Positions 22,320 to 35,275 are shown, counted from the stretch's first letter. The stretch: 64,000 bases of DNA from Icerya purchasi (GCA_039619475.1 CM077116.1:376886188-376950187); one strand, 5' to 3'. Made by a program: numbers and translations. Notes: generated by a model from the sequence alone, not told the origin.

Positions 22320-23030
22320 CACGTAACTTCTTAATACAATCCGCGAGCATCCTCTTAATTATACGAATATGATCGATTTTCAGCCAGCAGACCAAATAGA
22401 AATTTAGCGCCCCCTTAAATATCACCCATTTTTATCATCTACCAACCACTGTTCAATTTTCTAAGGACATATTTCTATATTCATTATATCTTCAGGAATT
22501 CCCTTCAGAAATTTAATTAAGACCAGTTCATTTGTGTTATCTACCTTACTATTTTTCCTTTTCGGTCGTACATAATAAAGCTGCCTATGATTCCTAGTTA
22601 CCCTACCTTTCGCCGACGACAGAATTAGTATATTTTTAGTGTCTCATATTCAATAAGCCGGTAATAGCAGTAGAGTATTTTCGGAGACATTTCTTTTACC
22701 GCTCTCCCCCATTAGTTTATGTTCTTACTAATCGGAACTTTTTTAACCATTATAATATTTAAACATCTCTCTTCTGCTGATTGCTTGTCTTCTTAATTAC
22801 CTCACTCTTTGCTTCTCCTTACACCGATATTCCGTATGTGATTCTAGGCAGTACTGCAGCATCATAATAAACCCGAAGATCGCTATATGGTATTGATTGA
22901 GTTAATCCATATAATACCGGTGACGTTTGTCTAATTCCGTTAGATACCCTTAAAATATGCCTATCCCAAGCTAAGTTTTATCAATGATTAAGTTCAGGAT
23001 TTAAATTCATCTGTCGTTTCTTCATTTTTA
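22320..23030 (-). pseudogene. decayed non-LTR retrotransposon, RT thumb region
   Basis: On the minus strand, 22870-22822 reads YYDAAVLPRITYGISV. This matches the conserved stretch after the reverse-transcriptase palm in LINE ORF2 (leucine-rich, VLP.I.YG..VW). Before it, in the same direction, is a diluted LT....LR segment. After it come Lys/Arg-rich and KCLRKYSTAI-like segments in shifted frames, which fit the R1/Jockey-type pattern of an aligned C-terminal region. Stops and frameshifts are frequent and no catalytic motif survives, so it is a fossil. Family assignment is tentative; bounds are approximate. Confidence 0.55.
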
Positions 23031-23181
23031 ATGTAAACTGTTACACTGCAAATGGTCAAAACAGACAAACGAATATTCGAGTTTAGTATTTCATCTTCCA
23101 ATCTTTTTCTTGTATGTATGTGTGCGCGAGTGTGAAAAGAAGGTAAATGGGCTGGAGTTGAAAATTAAAGACAATTACTTT

Positions 23182-23521
23182 TTAATTACAACGTAATTCT
23201 TAGGTTATCCCCCATTAGAAAAAATGTCCCGAAAAAATGCCCCAATTTTATGTAACGTTTGCTATATTTTAAATTATATTTGCTGATGGAAAAAATGCCA
23301 CAATTTTATGTAACGAAAAAATGTCCTAATTTTATGTAACGAAAGTTAAATGTTAGGATAAGACTTTTGTGATTATGTTATCTTTTTTTTTTGTGTCGAA
23401 GCCGGTAAGAATTACGTTGTAAATTTTGATCATTCTATACAAAATATAGAAACAAAAGAGACAGAAATGTAAGCAAAAGGGGTCAAAGGGCACAGTCCCT
23501 CGCGAGACTAAAATGACCGAA
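23182..23521 (+). mobile_element. TA-associated short repeat, near full-length copy
   Basis: It has the leading TTAATTACAACGTAATTC block, CCCCCATTAG, repeated TTTTATGTAACG blocks, an internal GTGTCGAAGCCGGTAAG variant block and the CACAGTCCC...GAGAC terminal region. Unlike the other complete copies it is not bounded by (TA)n. This shows that the TA tract is a frequent target, not part of the element. Confidence 0.7.
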
Positions 23522-23675
23522 TTTTTTCTATTACTTCTATTGTTTCTAGTTTGATAATGATTGAATAAATTTAGGTATCCAGGTTGGGTTTTCCGGGATA
23601 TATGTCAGGTTTTTATCTATTTCTGTCACTATTGTGGACCAATGTTTGCGTTTGAGTGTTTCAGTTCGCTTCTGC

Positions 23676-23707
23676 TGATGGTCAGTATATGCTGACCGAA
23701 ACGTTAA
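23676..23707 (+). other. stem-loop with hammerhead-like spacing
   Basis: CTGATG is followed by a perfect stem (GTCAG / CTGAC, loop TATATG) and then CGAAACGTTAAG. CTGATG-stem-GAAAC is the layout of the hammerhead ribozyme core, often found in Penelope-like elements and retrozymes. The conserved A after CTGATG is absent, and I could not pair a convincing stem III with a UH cleavage site. I therefore call only a stem-loop. A similar module occurs in reverse at 35031-35068. Confidence 0.35.
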
Positions 23708-23759
23708 GCTCTGTATTCTTAAATTAAATACATTGCATTTTCTAACGCAGTTGTCCCCG

Positions 23760-24919
23760 TAAAGTTAATTTCACCTTGATTAGAAAATAAAACTGGACGG
23801 CTATTATTTTTACAAAACACGCTTACCTGATGTGATGTAATCTCTTCAACATTTTACGTAGAATATAAATCGACAGTGTGAAGTACCTACGAAAACGTTC
23901 ACATAGTACTTAATGACAACATTTAAAAAGCTGAGTAAGCAATATGCATTCTATTCTGTCCAATTTTCAATAGAAGTCCGAATGGACACAGTCACAAATA
24001 AATCACCGATTAAGAAAAACAAACTAACGTTACCCCTGAAATGTTATACGCTACGTTGATGCAGTTTAGTAACGTAGAAAAATAGCACCCTACGGGGCAC
24101 AGGTTGCTGTAACTAGAGTCACCTTTTCTAAACAGAGTCGCTCGATTGTTTCACACGGTAAAGCTAGTCTCACTAGGAACGAAGCAACAACCTCCTCAGT
24201 TATGTCTGCGTCCGGCAGGCTGGTAATTTTTTCTATTTCGGCGGGCTTAAAAGCTGAATCGAAATTCGCAACATAATAGCGACAAAAAAACGTAGGAAAA
24301 TTCACTTAGTATCTCATGATAAAGATCGTTAATTATTTTACTGCATTTACAACGAAAGGCTGTCATGACGGATATACCTCAGTTGTAATCTAGAACGAGG
24401 AAACACTCTAACCTCCAGCCTACCATTCGGCTAAGGAAGTAAACCCTAACAAAAAATCAAGCGGAAGACAACGGTAAACCATCGTTGTATTTGTCCACAC
24501 GTCTAACATGATGCTAAACATGGTGAACACAAGCAACATAAAAAATACAACGCGATCCGGCTGGTAGCCGGCGTCTCGATTACCGGTATAAAGATGCGAA
24601 ATATGCGATCGGTGCAAGAACAAAAGGACTTAATGGTCTCGAACGTGAGGAGTCGATACATATCTCTAGGGAGATAAATAACGATGTACTGAAAATAAGC
24701 TCGATTAAAAATAGTAAAAATTTTCAATTCAAGTGAAGTACGATAGCCAAGAGAATGTAGGTGAGTACCACTGAGCGCAAACAATAATCGACACGTAAAG
24801 AAAGTCGCTATCTTAACGGCTAAAGATATTGCTGCTTCAGTGTTCGATCCTGAATGATGGAATTATGATGCTCAGAATGAAAATGTCGTATCGTACAATA
24901 AATACAGAGTACAAGTGCA

Positions 24920-24920
<1 letters not shown>
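23760..24920. other. intergenic, nothing recognised
   Basis: Contains minus-strand frames of 71 and 93 codons (24090-24305 and 24503-24784). They are Cys/Leu/Ile-rich, overlap other open frames, and show no domain. Confidence 0.45.

Positions 24921-24921
<1 letters not shown>

Positions 24922-24955
<34 letters not shown>
24922..24955. repeat. (TA)n microsatellite
   Basis: About 16 TA units ending in TATGTA. Confidence 0.95.
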
Positions 24956-24958
<3 letters not shown>

Positions 24959-27900
24959 CTACTTAATAAAACTGATCAAAAACGTTTATAATCCGACCTC
25001 AAAAATCCCGATTTTGCCAATGGTTTTTAAAACATGAATCGACTTCGCTTTTTTTTTTTTTTTTCGTAGGGAGACTTTTATTTTTGGAGGGAATTTCTAT
25101 AGCAGGTGCGATTTCGTTATTTTTTCCTATTATACCGCCCCCTTTTTTTATTTACTAGGTCTTTGTCTTAACGTGATGTCGATTGTTTAATTATTTCAAT
25201 TGAAATATTTCTGACGATAAATTATTTGTAGAAGGAAACTTTGGAATCGGATTAATATTGCTAGTTGCGCTGCTTACTTACGTCAATAAATTGCTTTAAT
25301 TGTTTCCATCTGTTGTTATTGTTTCTATCGCCGCCTTCTATCCTCCTCTAAATCCTCTTCTCCGTGTTCACCTTTATTTGCTTTTCGCACTTTGATATTG
25401 CAATTATTTGCAACACCAATCACGTCCTATTCGTGCGTTCGTCTCTTGTTCATGGACGTTCTTTCGTACGTCATAATTTATTATAACTTAACTTGTTCGC
25501 TTCGTGTGACGCTTAAGACCCATTCCCTTCTTCTCTAAGGTGCAGTACACCTTAATTTGCAATATCCGACAAAATTAAAATTATCTCTTTATTAGTTCCT
25601 GTGCCAGTTCCATTAATTAGCATGCTAAAAGAAAAGGAAATGAAAAGTTATCTTTCTTAGTCTTCGAGACCGATCAAATTTATCCGTTGCACCGTTATCG
25701 AATTATATACATATGTAAAGATATTGGGCAGCTTTTATGAAATTTTTAAAAGAAAACGATTACTTGTAATTGCAAATATGATAACCGGATTAATTTTATT
25801 GTAAATTAAAACTTACGAAGTTACCGGAATATTTTTTCGAGTTTTGGTGATAAAAATTGAGAATGTCTTTGGTACTTTTCTTTATCTTTCTACGAATGAA
25901 CTAGCTAAATTTGTTAGTCATCTTCTCCACTGACACGCAGTGAGCTCAAACATATTTCGCACTGACGAATGATATTTCCAAACAATTTCCTTCTCAAATC
26001 GCCATTAGAAAGTATTCTCACAATAACACGCACGTTACTGTGATATTTTTGATAAATTCGGACTGTCGTTCACTTCTATCGCGCAACGTAAATATCTAAT
26101 GGAAAATTCAACGCTGCGGGGAACAGCAGAGAAGTGATTTGGCAAAAGGTGAATCACAACAGAAAGGAACCGGGTGGCCGAATAAATGTTCCCTTCAGAT
26201 CCACTTGGTAGATCAACAAAAGTTTCGTATTCCATAATCCACGGTATACCAAGAAGGGTCTGTGTAAACTTTATTTTAATTACTCTCGGCCGTTTTCTCA
26301 TTAAAAATTGTTTTTACGATCATCTCATCTACAGAAAACCACCTTGGAGGCCATTCAAAGATCAATTTACAGCCGATAACTTACATATATAGTTAAGACC
26401 CGGTATCTATTGATGATTCTACCATTTTACTTTTTTTTTTTTTGAATGCTGCCCATCACCACCATGCCTTATCGTAGCATCAAATTAGTGTACACAAGCA
26501 TAGCTAATATATTACTATGATGTGCGACGTTTAACTTAGTAGGAAAACGAAACAAAAACCTACTACTCCTTGATGTAGCTGCCGTAATATTTGGCAAATC
26601 ATAAAAAAATTAAAAAAAAAAAAAAACAAAAATATTTTTTATTTTAGCCGATTATGTTGCAACATTATATCAAATCTTACATAAACGTACTTTTGATAGA
26701 ATAAATAATTTCTAAATTCTTTTACGTCGCATATTCCTTTACGATAATTTGTAGTATTCATATTTCGTGTGCAGTGCGCAATATTGAGAAACAAGCGAAT
26801 TTTTCCTTCGCGTTCGTCGGTTAGAGAGGAAATTTTGAGATCTTGAAATTGAAATATTCTTCTATTTCGGTGAAGAACTCTAACATTTCCCCGTAAAATA
26901 TGCAATTTCCGTTTAGATAGTCAACAAAGTATCTCATCTGTGATGATACTTATTCATATATCTCATTGCTAAAAACGCTTTCATGGTTTAGGTGGCCAAA
27001 TATACATGTAAAAACATATATGTATATTTACATGTATGCGTGTATGTATATTACTTTGTGAAGAAAATATTAGTAAATTTTCCTAGAAATGATGCTTATT
27101 CAGACGATTAGGTTTCGCAATAAACTGATCTGCGGTACTGTGTTAGCGTAATGCAGGTTAAAAAGTGACCGCAGTGGAGAATAGTTTTTTATCGGCAGGT
27201 CACTAATCCGAATTTTGGCATTGGGAAAAAAAATCGTATTACCGGTTTAGTATTCTGTAGAGAAGGTTTCAGGAAATCATATGAAACAATGGTGCAATTG
27301 TCAATTGCAAAAAATTAAAAATTAAAGATATTCCCTTAAAGTTGTGGAAGTATTTAATTAGCCTGTTCGATCACTAACACCATATACGAATTTGGCAATT
27401 CTCTGGTTGGGAAAGTTGCGGGAGACCTTGTTCGTTTTATTTTTTGTATGTCCCCCTCTTCGTCGTTAATAAATCAGTGATTGCGGAATACACCTCGCAC
27501 AATTAAAGTGTAATAAATCAAAAAAAAAAATTTCGTATTTCTTTCTTACTGTCCTTTCAAGATTACTGCCAGCGATGACTAAGGGAATTTTTTGTTTTCA
27601 GTTTACTGGATTCTACTAAATTTTTTCTTTAGATTTTAACCTGTAAAAAAAAGGTATCATGCTTCGAACTCCATTTTTACGATCGATAGCAGCGACGATA
27701 CCCCCCTTATATGTATGTATTGGAACTGTGACACTTTCTTATATTCTTACAAAACTCACAACTATTTTATAACAAAAAAACATTTCCTTTCTTTTTCCAA
27801 AAATCTCTCCAACACTGAAGTAACTTTTCTTTACAGTGTACTGCCTCAATTACAACTATCTGCCATCATTTAAATAGAGCATTCTAAAATGTTCTAATCA

Positions 27901-30900
27901 CATTCGATAATATTATTTAGACGCTTACTTTTACCTTCTAGCAAGCTATGTCAGTGCAGACAATTTAGCATGACTATTTCCGTATAATAGCAGAGTTGGG
28001 CATTTCGAACACAAAAAGAAAAGGCTATAGAAAATGGTATAAAAATTGTCCAACGTAAACAAAAACATACCGCTAGGGTCTATTTTTTTGTATTTGTATG
28101 GTTTAATTATAGATGAAATTTTTCGGATAGATGAGACGATCAAAAAGCTGATGACAAACCACATTAACTAACGCAACGTACACCGAAAATATTGGATCAA
28201 TTCGTAACAGGTGTGTAAGACAAGGAAACGATTGCATTAAATTTTAACGAAGAAGGGAACTAACCGAATACAGGTAAACGAGTAATGTTGAGAAACGTTT
28301 TAAAACGATGAAAAACCAAAGAAAATGAAGAAAAGTTAGAATAGCGTTGAATTATTTTGCAAATTGACGGTAAGACTTGTTATATTCTTTCTTGAGACGT
28401 AGAATTTCTAAAAAAAAACGTTTTTATTTATTTCAAAGTTGAAAAACATCTTGCAGCTTCAATCGTTGTCACTGAAATTGCGCAAAGTAATTTAAGCAAA
28501 GTTATACATTCACTAAACATCTTTTCCGGTTTGGTTGTTAGCGAAAAATATAATAAATTAGCTGTACCGGACGATCTCTGAATTTTTGTGCTCCGTAGAT
28601 GGATGATAACATATTATTCGGTGTTGTTTTACTTAGAAACGGATAGATCTCGAGCGTTAACTATTTTTTCAGCGAATAGCCAATTACAGTTCCGAAATCT
28701 GCCAGTTAAAAATAATACGGAACTACCAAGTGACCTAAGAATGAAAATCTTACCATCGCCGAAGATATATAGTGACATCGCGCACTTCTTTTGCCTGGAT
28801 TTTCGGATTTTCATTATTTAGTTTCCTTACCCGGAGAACTTGAACTATTTTCATTAATATTTCTGATATTTTGAACATTTAAAATTCGAAACGACAGAAG
28901 CAACGTCACTTCTGCGGAGCTGACTGTATAGAATATTTACAAGTACGGAGTTATTTTGGTAAAAATAAGGAAAGCTAAAAGAAAAAGCTCGTAACTTCTA
29001 AAAATTTAACCGAAAGCAGTTGACAAGTTGTAACGTCATCTAACTTTAAAAGTTCTGCCATAAAATTAACGCTATCTTTTTTGTAAATACCGTATCAACG
29101 GTTCTTGAACGAAACTCCAACATTAGAAAAGCATGTGGTAATCGCTTTTCCATAATTGTATTTAATATCATAGTTCATTATAAACTACTCGAAAGAAATG
29201 TACAAAGTCCTTGTGGATTTAAAACGAATACGCAAGCACTAGGATTCATTGAAGCTGCTTTAATCGATACTAGAGCAACTTAATATATCAGCATAAAGCT
29301 TGTTTTCGAATTGTTTTCATGTCCCGAGAAGACCGTAACAGGTACTCCACCGTAAGTTCGAGCATTTAGTTAGGATTTTCATTTGTCGTTTAAGTAAATA
29401 TGTTGAAAATGTTTGTGCATGATATTTTTTATAGGAGTAAAGAAATCCCAAAATCCTTTTACCGGCTTGATGAACAATAGCCATTTGAAACGTCACTAGC
29501 TTCATCTGAAGTCACTATTAAAATATTCGCTTCCTTTATTTGTACTGAAGTTTCTCCTTGATATACTTGCGACGTGGCATCCCCAGTATTTTATTCCGAA
29601 TTGTTTTTGATATTTTTTTGAAAATTCTCTCTCAATGAGTTTTGAGAACACCGTCTAATTTTAAACTTAAATTTAAGAAACCCTTAAAAATTTCAGGGTT
29701 AAAAGATGTATCTGTTTTACTACAGTCTTATAAGACTAATTCGAAAGCTTCCTAACACTAGAAACGTAACAACGCGGGGTTCAAGAGGGGCAGGGCTCAC
29801 ACTTGATTGTGATGGGCCCCCCCCCCCGGTGAAGGCTAACGTTATAACTTAACATTGACTCTACGCAACCAAATTATCGTAAGACCATATTTGGACAGTT
29901 TTTTAACAGAAAATCTAATGAAAATTGAACAATTTCGTAAATTGATGAAAAATAAATTCATTTATAGTTTTGGAAAAATTGTTATTGTTTCTTTTTTTCT
30001 TCTCCTCTTTTTTTTATTTTTTATTAGTCATCGATAAACGTATGCTCTGAGTATAACAATGTTAATTCGTTGCGCATAATTAAAAAATGAAGGTACCTGT
30101 TGTGTTTAATTTTTTCATTATTTTGAACGATTTTTTTTTTTCTTTTTTTGCACAAACTGTTTAATTGTGAAGAATGTAAATTTTAAAATATTTTTAGTAT
30201 GTACAGCAGACAACCGGCCATGCTTTTTAATACGATAGAATACGGTAATACCAGTTATCGTTCATGATTCTTCTTTACTACCAAATAAAATATGCGGAAA
30301 ATAGATCACAATTTTTGCACCGCGTCCATACAACTATTCGCTATTACCGCGAAGCCCTTTTTTCAAAAATCGTTTAACCTGTTTTTCACCTGACGAAACT
30401 ACTTGCGTTATATTTAAATTTGGCAATGGTCTCCCGAATTTTTTAACCTGAAGCTGTTGATCGACAGCAAGTTTATAAAATATATTTGCTTGTAAATATT
30501 ATACCAATTTTTGAATAAGGCATTAAAAAAAAGTGAATGAGCAACATAAAAAAAAACAGGCATTTTAAAATTTAGACAAAACCATTATCCGTTTATGTTT
30601 GATATTTTTGAAATTGATTTGGTTCCCTGATTAAAATATACTACTATTATTTATAGAGTTCATTGTAACAGATACTAACAAGTAAAACGATATAAACAAT
30701 TTTTATCAATGTACTAATACAAATAGCATATTAAACTTTTAACTAATATATTGTTTGTGTATTGATGCATTAGTAGATTTTTATATCATTTTACTTATAA
30801 ATGAAATAATTACTTTCATTCCGTGTGACAAGGCAACGTTGCTTTACATTACTTATTTGGTTAAATGAAGCGCGACATCTACTGATATACCGTTGTTGCC

Positions 30901-31314
30901 GAAGCGCAAGCTGCTAATATTAATTTATTTAAAAAAAAAAAAGCACTAATAAAACAATCGACAACAGCAGTAGCTGGAGTCATACCTGCAATAATCAGCC
31001 GAAGAGTATTGCTTGTGACTTGAATCAACTTCATTTACTGACGTATATCTTTAAGTTATTGTCACTGTAACGATAGGTCGTTTTTTTTATTATTTCACCA
31101 TATTAATTAATAATATAAGAATTATTTAAATATATATGCAAAACAACCATTTTATGTGTGATAAAAATAACTAGTTGCTGTACAACACTGCATTAACCCC
31201 ACCACCAGACTGCGTTAAAGTATAGCGACCGATCATCTATGTTATAAATGCAAGTATTATGTTTCAACATTATTTTAACTACATATCAAATCTTTCAAAA
31301 ACGCGGCGAGCTAT
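24956..31314. other. long intergenic stretch, no gene recognised
   Basis: More than 6 kb in which I find no transposon termini with target duplications, no RT or transposase motif and no spliced-exon signature. Open frames are below 95 codons. Small details: an imperfect palindrome at 27001-27038 (ATACATGTAAA...TTTACATGTAT); a GC-rich patch with a C13 run at 29765-29845 that looks like a transposon end but has no partner; and several CT-rich runs near 29990-30020. The DNA could be a long intron. Confidence 0.5.
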
Positions 31315-31322
31315 TTATACAG

Positions 31323-31631
31323 CATGGGCGTCACCAGTGGGGGGGGGGAGGCAGTTGCCCCCCTGGAGCTTTGAAACTTTTTAATCAACTAGCCATGGTG
31401 AGTATTCATAAGCGCGTAATCATGAACAATTTGCCAGAAACCCACGAAAATTATGTGTTTTAATTAAGATTTTATTCTTGCTTAATAAAATATTAAGCCT
31501 TTACAACTTATACATTTTATTTTTCCTATAACTCATATCCTCTTTCTATCATCTCCCCCCTTCCATGACGGCTGGCAACTCTTCTTGCGTCCCCCGCCCC
31601 CCCCCGGGCTCATCGGCTGGCGACGCCCTTG
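31323..31631 (+). mobile_element. hAT MITE (GGGCGTCGCCAG family), copy 2
   Basis: Ends are CATGGGCGTCACCAG and, reverse-complemented, CAAGGGCGTCGCCAG. Perfect 8-bp target duplication TTATACAG at 31315-31322 and 31632-31639. The interior matches the other copies, and a G run follows the left end. At 309 bp it is non-coding. Short open frames across it are by-products of its GC-rich ends. Confidence 0.92.
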
Positions 31632-31639
31632 TTATACAG

Positions 31640-33654
31640 TCTGTCGTAACATTTATGCGGTTTGTTTATATTGTTTGTAGTTTAATAGTTTTTAGTTATT
31701 TTTACTTTATTTTGTATAATCTCAAAAACTCGATTATTAATAAATACAAAAATAACACATGTAAAAACTTTAACCTTGCAATGCAGTATTACGCAAAAAA
31801 GTATCATTCTAATAATTGTTATCGCTTTTGATCAGCACTTTAGTCATTTTCAGAGTCTTTGTAAGTAAAGATTGCTGTGCGTACCAGGCGGTGAAAGGAA
31901 TGGAACCGTCCATTGCAATTCTTAAAAATGTTTGGAATATCAGTTAAAATAGTAATAATGTTGTTTTTAATATTTTTCGTTAATAAAATTTCTATATCAA
32001 ATATTAGAAATAATAACAATCATTAATATCATTCGTATAGTCTAGTATATGTTCTTATAATTCCATATGCTCGTTGCACGATCATATCATTATTTTTCAC
32101 CTAAAAATAAAACAAAATTTAAATTTAAATTTGTAATAATTGTGTATTCATATTTTACCTCTACGAAATTACCTCTCTCCACGGGAGTTGGCCTTGGCTA
32201 CTACTCTATACCCCGGTTCCAATGAAATTTTTAATACTTATTGCAAGAGCTGCAGGATAGAGCTAACCGAATCGGTATCTACCAAGCAAAAATGTGATTT
32301 AAATTCGTTTATTATTATCCAAAAAAATTAATTAAATTAAAAAAAAAAAAAAAACAGCAACAAAAGAAACAAGATTAAAATGTTTCTTTAGATCAGAAAA
32401 ATAAGATTTTTTCTTTTTTTGTTTTTTAGCAAGAAAAATAATATTTGTATAAGTATATTCTACCGAATAATACTTCTTTTTTTAATACTTTCTTTCTTTT
32501 TTTAACACTTCCCCGCGTCCGGTTTTCGACTGATGTGTAGTTATTACGACATAAAGTTCTGTACCAGTTCGTTTAGAATACCGACCAATTCGTTCAATAA
32601 AAACTTTTCAAACTCTCTAGTTCAGTCAGGAATGTCACTCTAGATATCTATGGCGGTCACAGGGCCAATCCTTCCAATAGATGATGACGCGAAAGGACAA
32701 TATGATTTAAATTCGAAATTGCATTTGAGTTCTTTTCGATAAAACTCGCGATGAAATCAATTAAGCTCTGAATCGAAAAAAGTTCCCGAGCTCGTATTCG
32801 ATGTATACCGGAAGTTCCTTCTTGAGTTTAGTGCGTTAGTTAATTCGATTCGGAGAACTACATCGGCGCATTTTCTTTTCATCAACGAAAAAGAGAAAAA
32901 ATAAAATTCTATCTAGCGCGTTATTCAAAATGTTCAACGGTTTTTGTTTGTAAACTTATTTTAAAAAATACATTAAATGAATATTCAAAATCAACTGCGT
33001 TAAAATTAATATATAACTTTAGCGCAGTTGATTCCAAAAATTATTTAAGATGAATAACAATCATTGTGCAAATTTTGAACATTTAATATTAAATTAATTT
33101 CCGATAATTTACAATGATGACGGAAAATTCCCCTTAAAATCATTTTAGAATTCAATCTAATTTCAAATGATAGTAAAATGCTGGACAGAGATAAGCATAT
33201 AAGTAGGCTAACGCTAAAACGCAAAGTCAAATTTGTTAACTTTTATTTTTATTAACAATAATTAGTCGGCCCTTTTATCGGACAGTAACAGGTGTGCAAT
33301 TAACATATTTTAAAATCTAAATAAGAGTTGCATAGATGCGAGGTAATAATTACAAAACCGACAATTACATAAACTGTAAATGGATTTTGGGTGTGTCAGA
33401 TTACGGAAGGGAAGTGTATTTTATAATATTAAATGAACTTAGCTGGCACAATTAATTCATTGGGTGAGTCCTGTTGCTTTAACAATGTGTATTTAAAACC
33501 AAAATCCGAGCTGCGATACACAAAACACGTGTTCTTCCTGCTACAAAAATAAAACCATTAGTTGCCCTATGTCACCACTGACGTCATTGTTGATAATATA
33601 TGAGAAAACCATAATCGGTATTATCGTTAGCATTATTAAAATTTTAAATTCAAT
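31640..33654. other. intergenic; perfect 11-bp inverted repeat
   Basis: AT-rich. AATCAACTGCG (32989-32999) and its exact reverse complement (33023-33033) flank a 23-bp spacer, giving a potential hairpin. No gene or complete mobile element is recognised. Confidence 0.5.
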
Positions 33655-34525
33655 TTTTAATTACTATGATTCCATACTTTCTGCTCAATCTTTTCTACTG
33701 AGGCAATCTCCATGTTCCGTGATATTTTCTTCATTTCCTCAACAAGGAGAATCTGCAAATTCCTCATTGTTTCCGACACTAAATCTGTCCTTCAAGCAAT
33801 TTCTTCACCTCCCGCCCATTCCTTGAATGGTATTATTCTTTCTACTCGTGCTACTATTTCCAACTGGCGATCAACACGTTCTCTCTTTCTTGATTTTTTA
33901 TGGTTTCCTAGCCACTCTGACATTAAAGGCAACAACACAGCAGACTTTCTAGCTCGATCGGCTTTCCTTAATGCTTCACTTCTCGACGGTTTTCCTACCT
34001 TAGGCATCCTTTTTCTTTTCTCAAGTAACCATTACAAACTTTAATTGGACTTCTACCCGTCTCTCTTCTCCAACCGTTCTTCTTATTACTTCCTTCTCCA
34101 GCCCATTATCAATTTTCAGCCTTGATTCCAAGCGTTTCCCTCTTCTCGTCGTTTTTGCTATTGTTTCCTTAATATTAAATTAAGACTAAATCATTCTTTC
34201 CTCCCCTCTTCTCGTCTTCAATTTTCTCTTTTACCTTCCCCCTATTGTCCTCTCCACATTACTGATCCTCCTCTTATGTACGACTCCAATCACGTCCTCT
34301 TTGAATACTCTGCTCTTTGTACCGAACGTTCTCTTCTATATTCTCAACTTTCGGCTCGGAATCTTCCTGCTTCTTTTAATGCTTTCTCTATCCTTTCCTC
34401 CCCATTTCCAGCTGTTATTCCCCTGCTGCTTTCCTTTGTGCTTTCCACTTTTAATCCTCGTAACTCTTTAACCGTTTAGGTAGTTGTTCTCGCTGTTGGG
34501 TCAAAGAAAGAAATAAATAAAAACA
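33655..34525 (+). pseudogene. decayed LINE ORF2: RNase H and zinc-knuckle end
   Basis: The plus strand encodes, across two frames, SDTKSVLQAISS then FLWFPSHSDIKGNNTADFLA (33885-33950). This is the ribonuclease H domain found at the end of I/R1/Jockey-type LINE ORF2: the SDS.S strand, then the W.P.H.GI.GNE.AD motif. The RNase H Asp before FLA is kept, but the glutamate expected in the upstream AE-S motif reads AQS. After frameshifts, the region near 34240-34360 gives a CPLH...SNHVLFE...ER.LLY stretch, which is the terminal Cys/His knuckle. A short AAATAAATAAA tail follows. It is 5'-truncated and non-functional, and its closest relatives here are 46740-47025 and 47055-47720. Confidence 0.75.
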
Positions 34526-35030
34526 ATAACATTGATAATACTTTCAGTTTTTCACATTACGCTTTCATGCTTAATATTGATAATGTTTTAAGTTAATCGT
34601 GTCTGTTGTATTAATAAAAAACCACAACTAAATGGGTCATATTTTTTCACGTTTTTTGATAACTACTGAATACCTGGGTTGACCGACTTTCACTAGTACT
34701 CACACGGTACCACCACTGTCCGATACACTTTAGAATTAATAAAAAATCATTAAAATTCGTCCCAAACGACCATAATAAAAACATACGCGACGAACTTGCG
34801 TACATCTTTCTTTTTCGAATGACTGTTGGACAGATATTCGCCAGGCAAACGTGGAGTCGATCATCCTGATGATAATGACTTTAACAGGATTAGTGAAAAT
34901 GTAAATATGGAACTAAAATAACAATAATGAAAATATTACCGATAACAAAGAGGGAAATATAACTTATTCAAATGAATGTTCTTACTGACACGGCAAATAA
35001 CTAAAAACTGTATATAGTAATATACTTGTG
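34526..35030. other. intergenic, nothing recognised
   Basis: AT-rich DNA between a LINE end and a stem-loop/SINE cluster. Confidence 0.5.
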
Positions 35031-35068
35031 TAACGTTTTCGGATGCAGTTCGTATCATCAGCTGTAAA
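35031..35068 (-). other. stem-loop module, reverse of the 23.68 kb type
   Basis: On the minus strand: CAGCTGATGATACGAACTGC then ATCCGAAAACGTTACAC. GATAC and GCATC form a stem with one mismatch. The order CTGAT-stem-CGAAA-ACGTTA mirrors 23676-23707. Such modules are scattered in retroelements. It is hammerhead-like in layout only. Confidence 0.35.
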
Positions 35069-35185
35069 AACTACATTTGAAGAAACAAGTCGATTACACA
35101 TAGAGGAAAGACAGATACAGAAATATGGGATTTCTGGCATGTGTTAATGATCGGAATTTAAAGACGATTTTAAATAAGAACTATA

Positions 35186-35275
35186 GCCAGCTACGATGGC
35201 GTAATTGATTAGACAATGTTGTTAGAACTTCGCTGTTGCACATTGAAAATGTACAAGTTCGAACGAACAAAAAAT
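35186..35275 (+). mobile_element. tRNA-like SINE head, plus strand
   Basis: TGGCGTAATTGATTAGA resembles a pol III A box, and AAGTTCGAACGA, about 48 nt further on, resembles a B box. That is the usual tRNA internal-promoter spacing. A related head (CCAGCTACCGCGTGGCGTAA) is at 50344-50363. There is no acceptor-stem complementarity, so it is not a functional tRNA. Confidence 0.45.

Noticed and set aside
24503..24784. 93-codon minus-strand frame, Cys-rich
   Set aside because: No signal peptide, no recognised Cys pattern, overlaps another frame; no support for a gene.
26035..26301. 88-codon minus-strand frame starting MRKRPRV
   Set aside because: No domain, no splice signals, overlapped by a frame on the other strand.
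29765..29845. Transposon terminus (CAGGGCTCAC with GGGCCCC and a C run)
   Set aside because: No partner end or target duplication could be paired in the surroundings.
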